Assembly (NCBI RefSeq): GCF_000737325.1
Contig: NZ_CP011125.1
Location: 7,068,001 to 7,132,000 of the forward strand
DNA from: Sandaracinus amylolyticus
Lineage (GTDB): Bacteria; Myxococcota_A; Polyangia; Polyangiales; Sandaracinaceae
Direction of reading: 5' to 3'
Length of the DNA stretch: 64,000 nt
The notes under the pieces were generated by a model. It had not been told where the DNA came from and searched no databases. It was given only the letters and a program-made list of their open reading frames with translations. The translations under genes and the position numbers were made by a program. Position 1 is the first letter of the stretch, and each line of letters begins with the position of its first letter. Of the stretch, positions 40,940-49,902 are shown in pieces.

Positions 40940-43333
40940 CTACGCGGCCCAGATCTGCTCGCAGCGCGCGCGCACCTTGCGGCGCAGCTCGGCAAATTCC
41001 GGCTGGGCTCGCGCCTGCTCGATCAGGGGGCAGCGATCCATCCATTCGAGGTCGACGAGCACGCTCTCCGCGCCGCCGCGTACGTGCTCCATCATGCTCG
41101 GCACGTCGCCGAGGCGTCCGTACGCCTCGGCGCAGAGCTGGTGCACGAGCGAGCGGAAGCGGTCGCTCACCTTGCCGTCGAGCACGGTGCGCAGCGCCGC
41201 GAGGCCACCCTGCACCTCGCGCTCGCCGAGCATCACGCGCGCGTAGAGCTTCATGAACGGCGCGGACGGGATGTCGAGATCCTCGAGCAGCACGATGCCG
41301 CGGCGGATGCGCGCCTCGTCGCGGCGGAACGCGCCCACGCGCACGAGCTGCTGCGCGAGGAAGGGCTGCTTCGTCGGATCGTCGGACCACTTCTCGGCGA
41401 TCGCGTCGAACACGACGAGGTCGCCGTACTGCCCGTTCCACCGCATCTTCTCGAGCGACGCGAAGAGCAGGTTGGGATCGAGCTGCAGCGCGAGGTCGAT
41501 GCGCTGCAGGCCTTCCTTCGCGCGTCCCGCCTCGACCTGGAGCATGCCGAGGAACTGGTGCGCCTCGGGCAGCGTGGGCGCGATCGAGAGCGCGGTGCGC
41601 ACCGCGCCGACCGCCTCGCGGTAGCGGCCGTGCTGCGATGCGATCTGGGCGCGCGCGTAGTGCGTCTCCGCGAGGTCGGGCGCGTGCTCGACCGCGCGCT
41701 CGATCGCACGCGCGGCCTCGGCGCCCCAGTCGCGCGTGGAGCTCGGGCTCGGGAGGAACCACGCGCGCACGCACGCCGTCGCGTAGCTCGCGTAGGCCGG
41801 TGCGAAGTCGGGCGCGAGCTCGATCACGCGCTCGAGCGCCTCCGCGGTCTCGACCGGGCTCACCGCGTTCGCGGTGCGCAGCCGATGACGCGCCCGCACG
41901 TAGAGCTCGAGCGCCTCGGGCGAGATCGCGCCCGCCGCGCCGACTCCGTGCAGCGAGAGGCGCAGCGACTCCGCGATGCGCTGCGCGACCTGCTCCTGGA
42001 TGGCGAAGAGATCCTCGACCTCGCTGTCGAAGCGCTCGCTCCACTGCTGCACGCCGGTCGCGACGTCGAGCAAGCGCACCGTCACGCGCAGCCGAGGGCC
42101 CGCGACCTGCACGGTGCCGTCGATCACGTAGTCGACCGAGAGCGATCGCCCGATGTCGCGCGCGTCGCGCGAGCCGTCGAGGTGCTGCACCGCACCGCGA
42201 CCGAGCACGCGCAGCCCGCGCGTGCGCGAGAGCACGTCGATCAGCTCGTCGCCGATGCCCGGCGCGAGCCAGTCCTGATCGCTCGGTCCGCGGTACGCGA
42301 ACGGCACGACCGCGAGCGCGCGATCACCACGGAGCAGCGGAGCGACCGGGGAGCGGTTCGCGGTGGGCGTGGCGGTCGGCGACGCGATCGACACGTTGGA
42401 GAGGCTGACGATCGCGCCGGTGCCCGCGACCTCGACGAGCGCGCGCGCGAGGCTCGCCGCGTCGGGATGACGGCGCGACGGATCGCGCTCGAGGCAGCGC
42501 ATCACGATGTCCGCGAGCGCATCGGGCAGACCGACGAGCGAGCGCGGATCGGGCGCGGGCTGCTGCAGGCGCTTCACCGCGGCCGCGATCGGCGTGTCCG
42601 CCGCGAACGCGGCCTCGCCCGTGAGCAGCTCGAAGAGCACGAGGCCGAGCGCGTAGAGGTCCGCGCGCGCGTCCACGGTGCGCCCCGCGATCTGCTCGGG
42701 CGCCATGTAGAGCGGCGTGCCGACGATGCCGCCGGTGCGCTGCGCGGCGTCGGCGTCGAGCGCGCGCGCGATGCCGAAGTCGGTCACGACGACGCGCGAC
42801 GTACGCGCCTCGATCAGCACGTTGTCGGGCTTGAGATCGCGATGCACCACGCCGGCCGCGTGCGCGGCCGCGAGCCCGTCCGCGATCTGCGCCGCGATGC
42901 GCGCCGCGCGATCGTGCGCGAGGCGGCGCTCCTTCTCGAGCAGGCGCGAGAGGCTCGGCCCCTCGATGAGCTCCATCGTGAGGAAGTGGACGCCGCCCTG
43001 GCTCCCGAGGTCGTGGGTGCGCGCGACGTGCGGGCTCGTGATGCGGCGCGCGAGGCGCACCTCGCGGCGGAAGCGCTCGATCGCGCGGTCCGAGCCGTCG
43101 TGCAGCGAGAGCGTCTTCAGCGCGACGGTCTCGCCGACCATCTGGTCGCGCACGCGCCACACCGAGCCCATGCCGCCGCGGCCCAGCAGGCCCTCGACGA
43201 GGTAACGACCCGCGAAGAGCTGACCCGGCACGAGATCCGCGCTCGCGGCGACGTGCTGCTTCTCGCGCGGCCCCGACTCGTCGTCGACCAACGACGCGTC
43301 GAGCGTCGCGTCGCGATCGTCGCGCTCACCCAC
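40940..43333 (-). CDS. Ser/Thr kinase with TolB-like and TPR domains
   Basis: 797 residues. A kinase domain (about 40-295) has LLGRGGMGSVW, AVALKTL, VVHRDLKPDNV, DFGIARAL and YMAPEQIAG. It is followed by a FlgO/TolB-N-like domain (about 335-460; LAVVPFAYRG, LRVLGRGAVQ, VDYVIDGTVQ) and TPR repeats to the end. No clear TM is seen, so it is probably cytoplasmic. This layout occurs widely in Myxococcota and Acidobacteria as a soluble signalling hub. The GTG at 43333 was chosen because TAGAGT lies 7 bp upstream; the next in-frame start (43360) lies above that box. Confidence 0.9.
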   Translation of the reverse strand: MGERDDRDATLDASLVDDESGPREKQHVAASADLVPGQLFAGRYLVEGLLGRGGMGSVWRVRDQMVGETVALKTLSLHDGSDRAIERFRREVRLARRITSPHVARTHDLGSQGGVHFLTMELIEGPSLSRLLEKERRLAHDRAARIAAQIADGLAAAHAAGVVHRDLKPDNVLIEARTSRVVVTDFGIARALDADAAQRTGGIVGTPLYMAPEQIAGRTVDARADLYALGLVLFELLTGEAAFAADTPIAAAVKRLQQPAPDPRSLVGLPDALADIVMRCLERDPSRRHPDAASLARALVEVAGTGAIVSLSNVSIASPTATPTANRSPVAPLLRGDRALAVVPFAYRGPSDQDWLAPGIGDELIDVLSRTRGLRVLGRGAVQHLDGSRDARDIGRSLSVDYVIDGTVQVAGPRLRVTVRLLDVATGVQQWSERFDSEVEDLFAIQEQVAQRIAESLRLSLHGVGAAGAISPEALELYVRARHRLRTANAVSPVETAEALERVIELAPDFAPAYASYATACVRAWFLPSPSSTRDWGAEAARAIERAVEHAPDLAETHYARAQIASQHGRYREAVGAVRTALSIAPTLPEAHQFLGMLQVEAGRAKEGLQRIDLALQLDPNLLFASLEKMRWNGQYGDLVVFDAIAEKWSDDPTKQPFLAQQLVRVGAFRRDEARIRRGIVLLEDLDIPSAPFMKLYARVMLGEREVQGGLAALRTVLDGKVSDRFRSLVHQLCAEAYGRLGDVPSMMEHVRGGAESVLVDLEWMDRCPLIEQARAQPEFAELRRKVRARCEQIWAA

Positions 43334-43340
43334 GCCGGCC

Positions 43341-43346
43341 ACTCTA
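43341..43346 (-). promoter_or_regulatory. TAGAGT -10-like box, leaderless spacing
   Basis: On the minus strand TAGAGT ends 7 bp before GTG 43333. It decides the start of the kinase-TolB-TPR gene. Confidence 0.45.
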
Positions 43347-43447
43347 CCAGAGCCCCCCACGCCGATCGTGTGTGAGTCGCAGCCCGGCGAGCGTCGAGCC
43401 CGGGCGCGAGAGGTTCACGAAACTTCGCACCCGCGCGTCGTCGGTGG

Positions 43448-43453
43448 TACGAA
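43448..43453 (+). promoter_or_regulatory. TACGAA -10-like box
   Basis: TACGAA ends 5 bp before GTG 43459, supporting the short form of the membrane protein that follows. Confidence 0.35.
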
Positions 43454-43458
43454 AAGGT

Positions 43459-43701
43459 GTGCTGCGCCGCTTGATCAGCGCCGCGCTCTCGCTCGTCGGG
43501 CTCGCGGTGGTCGCGTACGTGTGGTTCTTCGTGCCGCTCGGGCAGCGCACGCTGCACGAGCACGCGTTGCGCATCGCCGCGACCGAGCCCGCGCAGGAGC
43601 TGGGCTCGGAGGCGCGCGACGCGACCGAGCGCGTGGTCGAGCACGTCGAGGACGAGTGGCGCAGCCGCTACGGCGCGGACGCCGGCGTCACGCCGCGCTG
43701 A
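43459..43701 (+). CDS. Small single-pass membrane protein
   Basis: 80 residues with one TM at about 6-25 (ISAALSLVGLAVVAYVWFFVPLG) and a charged tail rich in Glu/Arg (TLHEHALRIAATEPAQELGSEARDATERVVEHVEDEW). The function is unknown. The GTG at 43459 follows a TACGAA box; a reading from 43372 adds 29 Arg-rich residues. It is divergent from the kinase and its end overlaps the alpha/beta hydrolase gene by 14 bases on the opposite strand. Confidence 0.6.
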   Translation: MLRRLISAALSLVGLAVVAYVWFFVPLGQRTLHEHALRIAATEPAQELGSEARDATERVVEHVEDEWRSRYGADAGVTPR

Positions 43702-44491
43702 AGAACCCGGAGACGAGCGACGCGACCTCCGCGGGGCGCTCGGTCGTGAAGTCGTGCCCCGCGCCCGGCAGCACCTCGAGGCGCGCGCGCGGGATCGTGC
43801 GCGCGATGCGATGGCTGTTCATCGGCGGGATCAGACGATCACGATCGCCGGTGACGACGAGCGTGGGCGCGCGCACGCGGTGAAGGTGCGCGCTCGTGTC
43901 GTGCATCCCTGCCGCGAGGAGCTGACCAGCGAGCGCCAGGCGGTTGCGCGGCTCGCTCTCCGCGATCGCGATCCACTCGTCGACGATCTGCGGGCGGCGC
44001 GCGAGCGCGTCGGGATCGATCGCCCACTGCATCGTGACGCGGATCTGATCGGCGACGGTGACGTTCGCCGTGCGCAGGAAGCCGAGGATCGCGTCGGGCG
44101 GCGTGCGATGCGCGCCGGGGCCGCCCATCGTCGTCGCGCCGAGCACCAGCCGCTCGACGCGCCCGGGATGTCGCAGCACGAGCTGCTGCGCGATCATCCC
44201 GCCGAGCGAGAGGCCGAACACGTTCGCACGATGAACGCCGCTCGCCGCGAGCACGGCCGCCGCGTCGTCGGCCATGTCGGCGGTGGTGAAGCCCGGGCCG
44301 GGCGCGTCGCTGCGCCCGACGCCGCGGTTGTCGAGGACCAGCACGCGGAAGTGCGGCTCGAGCAGCGGGCGCACGTCGTACCAGTAGCGGCTCGAGCGCG
44401 AGAGCCCGCGGATGAGCAGCAGCGCCGGTCCCGCCTCGTTGCCGGTGAGCTCGTAGTAGAGGCGCACCCCGCCTCGGATCGCGAACGGCAT
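43688..44491 (-). CDS. Alpha/beta-fold hydrolase
   Basis: 267 residues, cytoplasmic. The signature runs RLYYELTG, LLLIRGLSRSS (oxyanion region), DNRGVGRSD, the nucleophile elbow FGLSLGGMIAQ (Ser about 95), the Asp in VTGDRDRLIPP and the His in GAGHDF (about 249). The sequence is close to 3-oxoadipate enol-lactonase and other small-molecule esterases, but the substrate is not defined. The neighbours do not form a degradation pathway. It is convergent with the small membrane protein gene. Confidence 0.88.
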   Translation of the reverse strand: MPFAIRGGVRLYYELTGNEAGPALLLIRGLSRSSRYWYDVRPLLEPHFRVLVLDNRGVGRSDAPGPGFTTADMADDAAAVLAASGVHRANVFGLSLGGMIAQQLVLRHPGRVERLVLGATTMGGPGAHRTPPDAILGFLRTANVTVADQIRVTMQWAIDPDALARRPQIVDEWIAIAESEPRNRLALAGQLLAAGMHDTSAHLHRVRAPTLVVTGDRDRLIPPMNSHRIARTIPRARLEVLPGAGHDFTTERPAEVASLVSGFFSAA

Positions 44492-44524
44492 CGCGCGCGA
44501 CGTTGTCTCGTATTGGCACGCGCG

Positions 44525-46093
44525 TCAACGACAGGCGTAGCGCTCGCAGTTGCTCCCGATGCCCGGCGTGCAGCCGCCCGCATCGCGGCACTCGCCGTCG
44601 TAGAACGCGCAGTCCTGCCACGGCACGTACTGCCCGCACGACCACTCGTTGCCCGAGTACGAGCGACCGTACACGCAGCCGTCGCCGGCGGCGTTCGTGA
44701 TGCAACCGGCGTTGTTGCGCCCGGCCTCGGTCACGCCGTCGCAGTCGAAGTCGAAGCCGCCGACGCCGGTCCGCGGCTCGCCGAACGCGCCGGTCTGCCC
44801 GGGGAACGCGCGCGCGTCGAGGTCGTCGCAGTCCGTGGTGGTCACGCTCGAGGGCGCGCGCGACGTGGTGCCCTCGGGGCACGCAGGACCGCAGCGCGAC
44901 ATCGCGAACGCGCTCGGAGGTGCGAAGCCGTCGCCGTCGGCGTCGGCGTAGCACTGCACGGTCGTGCCCTCGTCGACGTCGCCGTCGCAGTCGTCGTCCT
45001 CGCCGTCGCAGGTCTCGGGCGCGGGGCCGACCTCGCCGACGCACGCGCCCCACGCGCCGCTCGCGCACGACTGCACGCCGCGCACGCACACGCCCTCGTC
45101 GCTGCCGCACGCGCGGAAGGTGACGTCGCACGTGCAGCCGTCGTCGGGCGCGCCGTCGCAGCTCTCGTCGAGCTCGTTGCCGCAGATCTCGGCGCGCGGA
45201 CGGACGCCGCACGCGCCCCAGATCCCGTCGACGCAGGTTTGGTTGCTCGCGGCGCACGCGCCGGGGAGCGGGCAGGTGCGCGAAGCGCCGTCCTCGCAGC
45301 CGCAGCCCGCGGGCGGGTCGTTCGGCGTGCCGCTGCAGTCGTCGTCGACGTCGTCGTCGTCGCACGCGTCGTAGGCGCCCGGGTGGATCGAGCCCTCGGC
45401 GTCGTCGCAGTCGTCGGCGCTGCGCGCGAAGCCGGTCGGCGCGGTGCACGCGCGACGCGTCTCCGCGCCCTCTCGCGCGTCGCCGTGACCATCGCGATCG
45501 GCGTCGACGACGAACGTGATCGTGACCGTCTCGTCGACGAGCGCGTCGCAGTCCTGATCGCGCTCGTCGCAGACCTCGACCGCGTCGGGGCGCACCGCGG
45601 CGCGACCGTCGTCGCAGTCGTCGCCGCACGTCGCGCCGTTGCAGCACGTCGCGTCGAAGAAGCCGTCCTCGTCGGCGTCGCGCTCGCCGAACGTCGTCGG
45701 GTCGCAGTCCTCGTCGCGATCGTCGAGATCGCACACCTCGCTCGCGCCCGGGAACGCCTCGGGATCGGCGTCGTCGCAGTCGTCTCCGCCGCACTCGATC
45801 GCGCGCGATCCGTCCTCGTCGGCGTCGCGCGTCGCGAGGCAGTCGGTGGCGCACGACTCGCTCGCTTCGTCGCACACCTGCAGCGCGCTGCACGGCGCGC
45901 GGCCGGACACGCAGCCTCGCGCGTCCGCGGACTCGTGATCGGGATCGCAGCGCTCGGCGCCGTTGCAGAACGCGCCGTCGTCGCACGCGTCGTCGCTCGT
46001 GCAGGCCTGGAACGCGTCGGTGCCGCCGTCGAGCACGGGCGAGGGATCGCCGCACGCGACGAGCACCAGCGCGAGCAGGAGCGTCCGCCTCAT
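44525..46093 (-). CDS. MopE-like Cys/Asp-rich lipoprotein, copy 2
   Basis: 522 residues. The signal peptide ends in LVAC. Rich in Cys and Asp, it carries repeated MopE-type motifs of the form DADxDGxxxxxC...DCDDxDPxxxPGxxExCDxxDxDCD. These bind calcium or copper in outer-surface proteins such as methanotroph MopE. The tail has GSYSGNEW-like and CDFYD-type short Cys units. The ATG overlaps the stop of the preceding paralogue (ATGA), so the two are coupled. The blocks CNG..CGDDCDD, ICGNELDESCDGAPDDGCTCD and ETCDGEDDDCDGDVDEG recur in both copies, showing tandem duplication. Surface metal binding is the likely role; no enzyme is evident. Confidence 0.85.
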   Translation of the reverse strand: MRRTLLLALVLVACGDPSPVLDGGTDAFQACTSDDACDDGAFCNGAERCDPDHESADARGCVSGRAPCSALQVCDEASESCATDCLATRDADEDGSRAIECGGDDCDDADPEAFPGASEVCDLDDRDEDCDPTTFGERDADEDGFFDATCCNGATCGDDCDDGRAAVRPDAVEVCDERDQDCDALVDETVTITFVVDADRDGHGDAREGAETRRACTAPTGFARSADDCDDAEGSIHPGAYDACDDDDVDDDCSGTPNDPPAGCGCEDGASRTCPLPGACAASNQTCVDGIWGACGVRPRAEICGNELDESCDGAPDDGCTCDVTFRACGSDEGVCVRGVQSCASGAWGACVGEVGPAPETCDGEDDDCDGDVDEGTTVQCYADADGDGFAPPSAFAMSRCGPACPEGTTSRAPSSVTTTDCDDLDARAFPGQTGAFGEPRTGVGGFDFDCDGVTEAGRNNAGCITNAAGDGCVYGRSYSGNEWSCGQYVPWQDCAFYDGECRDAGGCTPGIGSNCERYACR

Positions 46094-47685
46094 CGGCACG
46101 CCACGCGGTTCGAGTCGCCGCAATTCTCGGCCGGGCCGCACACGAAGGCCTGCTCGCAGCGCGTTCCGCTCGAGCCCGCGCTCATCGGCGCGCACACGCG
46201 GAACGTGGTCGCCGAGCCGCACGGCCCGGGCGCGTCGATGCCCTCGTCGGCGACGCACCGCCCGGTCCCGTCGTCGGCGCACGAGCTCAGGATGAACGAC
46301 GTGATCGTCGCCGCGCCGTTGCAGTCGAAGTCGAAGCTGCCGCCCGGGCGCGGCGTCCCGAAGCCGCTCGTCTGACCGGGGAACGCGCGCCCGTCGCCGG
46401 GGTCGCAGTCGCGCTGCGCGACGTTCGCGGGATCGCGCGAGGTCGTGCCCGCGGGGCACGACGTGCGGCACATCGCGGTGACGGCCGCGGTCAGCGTCGC
46501 GTAGCCGTCGCCGTCGCCGTCGTCCCAGCAGCGGAAGAACACGCCCTCGTCGACCGTGCCGTCGCAGTCGTCGTCGACGTCGTTGCAGGTCTCGGGCGTC
46601 GGATCGATCGCGTCGAAGCACGCGCTCCAGGCGCCGTCGTTCGCGCAGACCTGCACGCCGCGCTCGCACGCGCCGACGTCGCTGCCGCAGAAGCGCACCG
46701 GCTCGTCGCACGTGCAGCCGTCGTCCGCGGCTCCGTCGCAGTCCTCGTCGAGCCCGTTGCCGCAGACCTCGTCGGTCGCGATCACCGCGCACTCGGGCCA
46801 CGTGCCCGCGACGCACGTCTGCGTGCTCGCGCCGCACGCGCCGGGGAGCGGACAGGTGCGCGACGAGCCGTTCGCGCACGCGCAGCCACCCGGCGGATCG
46901 TCCGCGGTGCCGCTGCAGTCGTCGTCGACCGTGCCGTCGCAGCGATCGTATGCGCCCGGGTGCACGCTCCCGATCGCGTCGTCGCAGTCGTCCGCGACCT
47001 CCGCGTACCCGGCGGGCGGGGCGCACGCGAGCACGCTCTCGCTCGAGCCCTCGGCGCCGTGGCCGTCGCGATCCGCGTCGACGACGTAACGAACGAGCAC
47101 GGTCTCGTCGGTGTCGCCGTCGCAGTCGTCGTCGCGCTCGTTGCAGGCCTCGACCTGTCCCGGGTACGTCGCGTCGTCCTCGTCGTCGCAGTCGTCGCCG
47201 CAGCGATCGCCGTTGCAGCACGCGTCGTCGACGTGATCATCGCCGTCGTCGTCGCGATCGCCGAACGTCGTGGGATCGCAGTCCTCGTCGCGCCCGTCGG
47301 GGTCGCAGACCTCGGTCGCGTCGGGGCGCACGTCGGCGCGCGTGTCGTCGCAGTCCTCGCCGCCGCAGTCGATCGCGTCGGCGCCGTCGCCGTCGGCGTC
47401 GGTCGCGACGGCGCAGTCCTGGCGACAGCGATCGGCCTCCTCGTCGCAGACCTGATCGTCCTGGCACGCGGCGCGATCGGTCGCGCACCCGCGCGCGTCG
47501 GCGCCCGGAGCGCGCGGCAGGCAGAGCTCCTCACCGTTGCAGAACGCACCGTCGTCGCACTGCTCGTCGCTCGTGCACACGGACGGCGCGTCGGTCGCCG
47601 CGTCGACCGTTGGATCGTCGGGATCCCCGCACGCGCCGAGCACCAGGAACGACGCGGCGATCACACCCAGAGCTCGCGCTGCCAT
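46090..47685 (-). CDS. MopE-like Cys/Asp-rich lipoprotein, copy 1
   Basis: 531 residues with a signal peptide ending in VLGAC. The first CTSDEQCDDGAFCNGEELC unit and the successive DCDD-rich Ca/Cu-binding blocks match copy 2 closely over most of the length. The C-termini diverge (here CGSATTFRVCAPMSAGSSGTRC). It belongs to the putative metal-binding motif (MopE) family of exported proteins common in myxobacteria. A TAGCCT box lies 9 bp before the start. It is the first gene of the coupled pair, and no other gene of the operon is seen. Confidence 0.86.
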   Translation of the reverse strand: MAARALGVIAASFLVLGACGDPDDPTVDAATDAPSVCTSDEQCDDGAFCNGEELCLPRAPGADARGCATDRAACQDDQVCDEEADRCRQDCAVATDADGDGADAIDCGGEDCDDTRADVRPDATEVCDPDGRDEDCDPTTFGDRDDDGDDHVDDACCNGDRCGDDCDDEDDATYPGQVEACNERDDDCDGDTDETVLVRYVVDADRDGHGAEGSSESVLACAPPAGYAEVADDCDDAIGSVHPGAYDRCDGTVDDDCSGTADDPPGGCACANGSSRTCPLPGACGASTQTCVAGTWPECAVIATDEVCGNGLDEDCDGAADDGCTCDEPVRFCGSDVGACERGVQVCANDGAWSACFDAIDPTPETCNDVDDDCDGTVDEGVFFRCWDDGDGDGYATLTAAVTAMCRTSCPAGTTSRDPANVAQRDCDPGDGRAFPGQTSGFGTPRPGGSFDFDCNGAATITSFILSSCADDGTGRCVADEGIDAPGPCGSATTFRVCAPMSAGSSGTRCEQAFVCGPAENCGDSNRVACR

Positions 47686-47694
47686 CGAGTCGCG

Positions 47695-47700
47695 AGGCTA
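47695..47700 (-). promoter_or_regulatory. TAGCCT -10-like box
   Basis: On the minus strand TAGCCT ends 9 bp before the first MopE-like gene. This is probably the promoter of the pair. Confidence 0.4.
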
Positions 47701-47754
47701 CCAGAGTGCGATCGCCGCGCGGCGACCGCTCGAGACTGTCGAATCGGCGACCGC

Positions 47755-49845
47755 TCAGCTGGCGTCGGGCATCTCACCCGGCGCGGTCGGGGGGAGCAGC
47801 CCATTGCGCTCGAGCAGCGCGTTCAGATCGGGCTCGCGCCCCATGAAGTCGACGAAGAGCTTCATCGGCTCGTCCGCGTCGCCGCGCGAGAGCAGCTTGT
47901 CGCGGAATTCCGCGCCGACGCGCTCGCTGAACAGCCCCTCGCGCTGGAAGCGCGAGAACGCGTCCGCGTCCAGCACCTCGGCCCACTTGTACGAGTAGTA
48001 GCCGGCGGCGTACCCGACCGGGTGCGCGAACAGGTGCGAGAAGCCCGTGATCATCGCGTACCCGCTCGGCAGCGGCGTCGTCGCGAAGCGCTCCATCACG
48101 CGCCGCGCGTACTCGATGACGTCGCCGTCCTTCTTCGGGTCGTACTCGCGGTGCAGCGTCAGATCGACGGTCGCGAACCCGAGCTGGCGCATCTGCGCGG
48201 TCGCGGCGCGGTAGGTGCGCGCGCGCTGCATCTTCTCGAACAGCTCGCCGGGGATCGTGCTGTCCTTCTCGACGTGGCGCGCGAACAAGTCGAGCGCTTC
48301 ACGCTCCCACGTCCAGTTCTCCATGATCTGCGAGGGCAGCTCGACGAAGTCCCACGCGACGTGGGTGCCCGCGAGACTGCGCACCGGCACGCGCGAGAGC
48401 AGGTGGTGCAGCAGGTGCCCGAACTCGTGGAACAGCGTCTCCACCTCGTCGTGCGTCAGCAGCGCGGGCTTGCCGTTCACCGGCGGGCTCGCGTTCGCGC
48501 AGAAGAGGCCGAGGTGCGGCGAGAACCCTCCCCCGTCGATCGGACCGCCCGTGATCAGACCGGCCATCCACGCGCCGCCGCGCTTGCTCTCGCGCGGATA
48601 GAGGTCGACGTAGAACGCGCCGATCTGCTCGCCGCGCTTCGGATCACGCACCAGGAACGTGCGCACCGACGGATCCCACGTCGGCGCGTTCTCCCACGGC
48701 TCGACCACGATGCCGTAGAGACGGCGCGCGATGTCGAACACGCCCTGCAGCGCGCGTTCCGCGGGGAAGTACGGGCGCAGCGCCTCCTCGTCGAAGTCGT
48801 AGAGCGCGAGGCGCTGCTTCTCCGACCAGTAGCCGACGTCCCACGGCTGCATCGGGCCGGCCTTGCCGCCCTGCGCCTTCTTGCGGAACGCCTCGAGATC
48901 CTGCTTCTCGCGCTCGAACGCGTCGCGGGTGCGCGACTCGAGCTTCGTCACGAACTGCGCGGCGTCGGACCCGGTCTTCGCCATGCGATCGCAGAGCACG
49001 AGGTCCGCGAAGTCGTCGCGCCCGAGCAGCTTCGCCTTCGCCTTGCGCAGCTCGAGGATGCGCAGGAGGTGCGGGCGGTTGTCGAACTGCTCGCCGCTCG
49101 CGCGCGTGTTGTACGCCCACCAGATCTTCTCGCGGATCTCGGCGTCGTCGAGGTACGTGAGGACCGCCATCACGCTCGGCGCCTGGAGCGTGAAGCGCCA
49201 GCCCTCGATGCCCTTCTGCTGCGCGCTCGCGCGCGCCGCTTCGCGCGCGCTCTCGGGCAGGCCGGCGAGCTTCTTCTCGTCGGTGACGACGAGCTCGAAC
49301 GCGTTCGTGGCGTCCAGCAGGTTCTGCGAGAACTTCGTGGTCAGCGTCGAGAGCTCGACGTCGATCGCCTCGAGCTGCTTCTTGCCGTCCGCGTCGAGGT
49401 CCGCGCCCGCGCGGCGGAACTCGTCGATCGTCTTCGCGAGGTGGCGCGCGCGGATCGGATCGAGGCTCTTCGCGTCGTCGGTGTCGGCGTACGCGCGGAG
49501 CACCTCCCAGAGCTTCGGGTCGAGCGGGATCGACGTGTAGAACGCGCTGACCTCGGGCTTCACGTCGTTGTACGCCTCGCGCAGGGCCGGCGTGGTCGCG
49601 ACGGACTCGAGGTGCGACACGACGCCCATCGCGCGCGAGAGGGACTCCGTCGCATCGTCCAGGGCGCCCAGGGTGCTCGCATAGGTCCGCGGCGCGGTGC
49701 GCTCGCCGATCTCGTGGATCGCAGCGCGCGCGCGAGCGAGCAGCGTCGTGATCGCGGGCCGCACGTGCTCGGGCCGGATGCGGTCGAAGGGGATGCGGAT
49801 CGAGTCGAGCTCGAGCAGCGGATTGTCGTTCGCGGCCTGGGTCAT
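47755..49845 (-). CDS. M3 family oligopeptidase (oligopeptidase A-like)
   Basis: 696 residues, cytoplasmic zinc metallopeptidase. The HEFGH zinc motif lies at about residues 472-476 (LFHEFGHLLHHLL), followed by the third ligand region in FVELPSQIMENW (Glu). The N-terminal half is the helical cap of thimet-like enzymes. It degrades short peptides and cleaved signal peptides, like PrlC/OpdA. The ATG follows an ATATC step and lies 57 bp from a divergent hypothetical gene. The length is normal for the family and all motifs are intact. Confidence 0.94.
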   Translation of the reverse strand: MTQAANDNPLLELDSIRIPFDRIRPEHVRPAITTLLARARAAIHEIGERTAPRTYASTLGALDDATESLSRAMGVVSHLESVATTPALREAYNDVKPEVSAFYTSIPLDPKLWEVLRAYADTDDAKSLDPIRARHLAKTIDEFRRAGADLDADGKKQLEAIDVELSTLTTKFSQNLLDATNAFELVVTDEKKLAGLPESAREAARASAQQKGIEGWRFTLQAPSVMAVLTYLDDAEIREKIWWAYNTRASGEQFDNRPHLLRILELRKAKAKLLGRDDFADLVLCDRMAKTGSDAAQFVTKLESRTRDAFEREKQDLEAFRKKAQGGKAGPMQPWDVGYWSEKQRLALYDFDEEALRPYFPAERALQGVFDIARRLYGIVVEPWENAPTWDPSVRTFLVRDPKRGEQIGAFYVDLYPRESKRGGAWMAGLITGGPIDGGGFSPHLGLFCANASPPVNGKPALLTHDEVETLFHEFGHLLHHLLSRVPVRSLAGTHVAWDFVELPSQIMENWTWEREALDLFARHVEKDSTIPGELFEKMQRARTYRAATAQMRQLGFATVDLTLHREYDPKKDGDVIEYARRVMERFATTPLPSGYAMITGFSHLFAHPVGYAAGYYSYKWAEVLDADAFSRFQREGLFSERVGAEFRDKLLSRGDADEPMKLFVDFMGREPDLNALLERNGLLPPTAPGEMPDAS

Positions 49846-49902
49846 GGCTGGTTGGGGTGATATCCATAGGACCCCAGCCGTGGCAACGGGAGGACCCCTC
49901 GA

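Noticed and set aside
43754-46375. Plus-strand open frame of about 870 codons opposite the MopE-like genes
   Set aside because: It is a shadow of the repetitive GAC/TGC codons of the MopE-like proteins (reading as VVAVVA). It has no start context or domain.
46960-49860. Plus-strand open frame of about 970 codons opposite the M3 peptidase
   Set aside because: The oligopeptidase on the other strand is complete with all motifs. The antisense frame shows only Leu/Arg/Glu low complexity.
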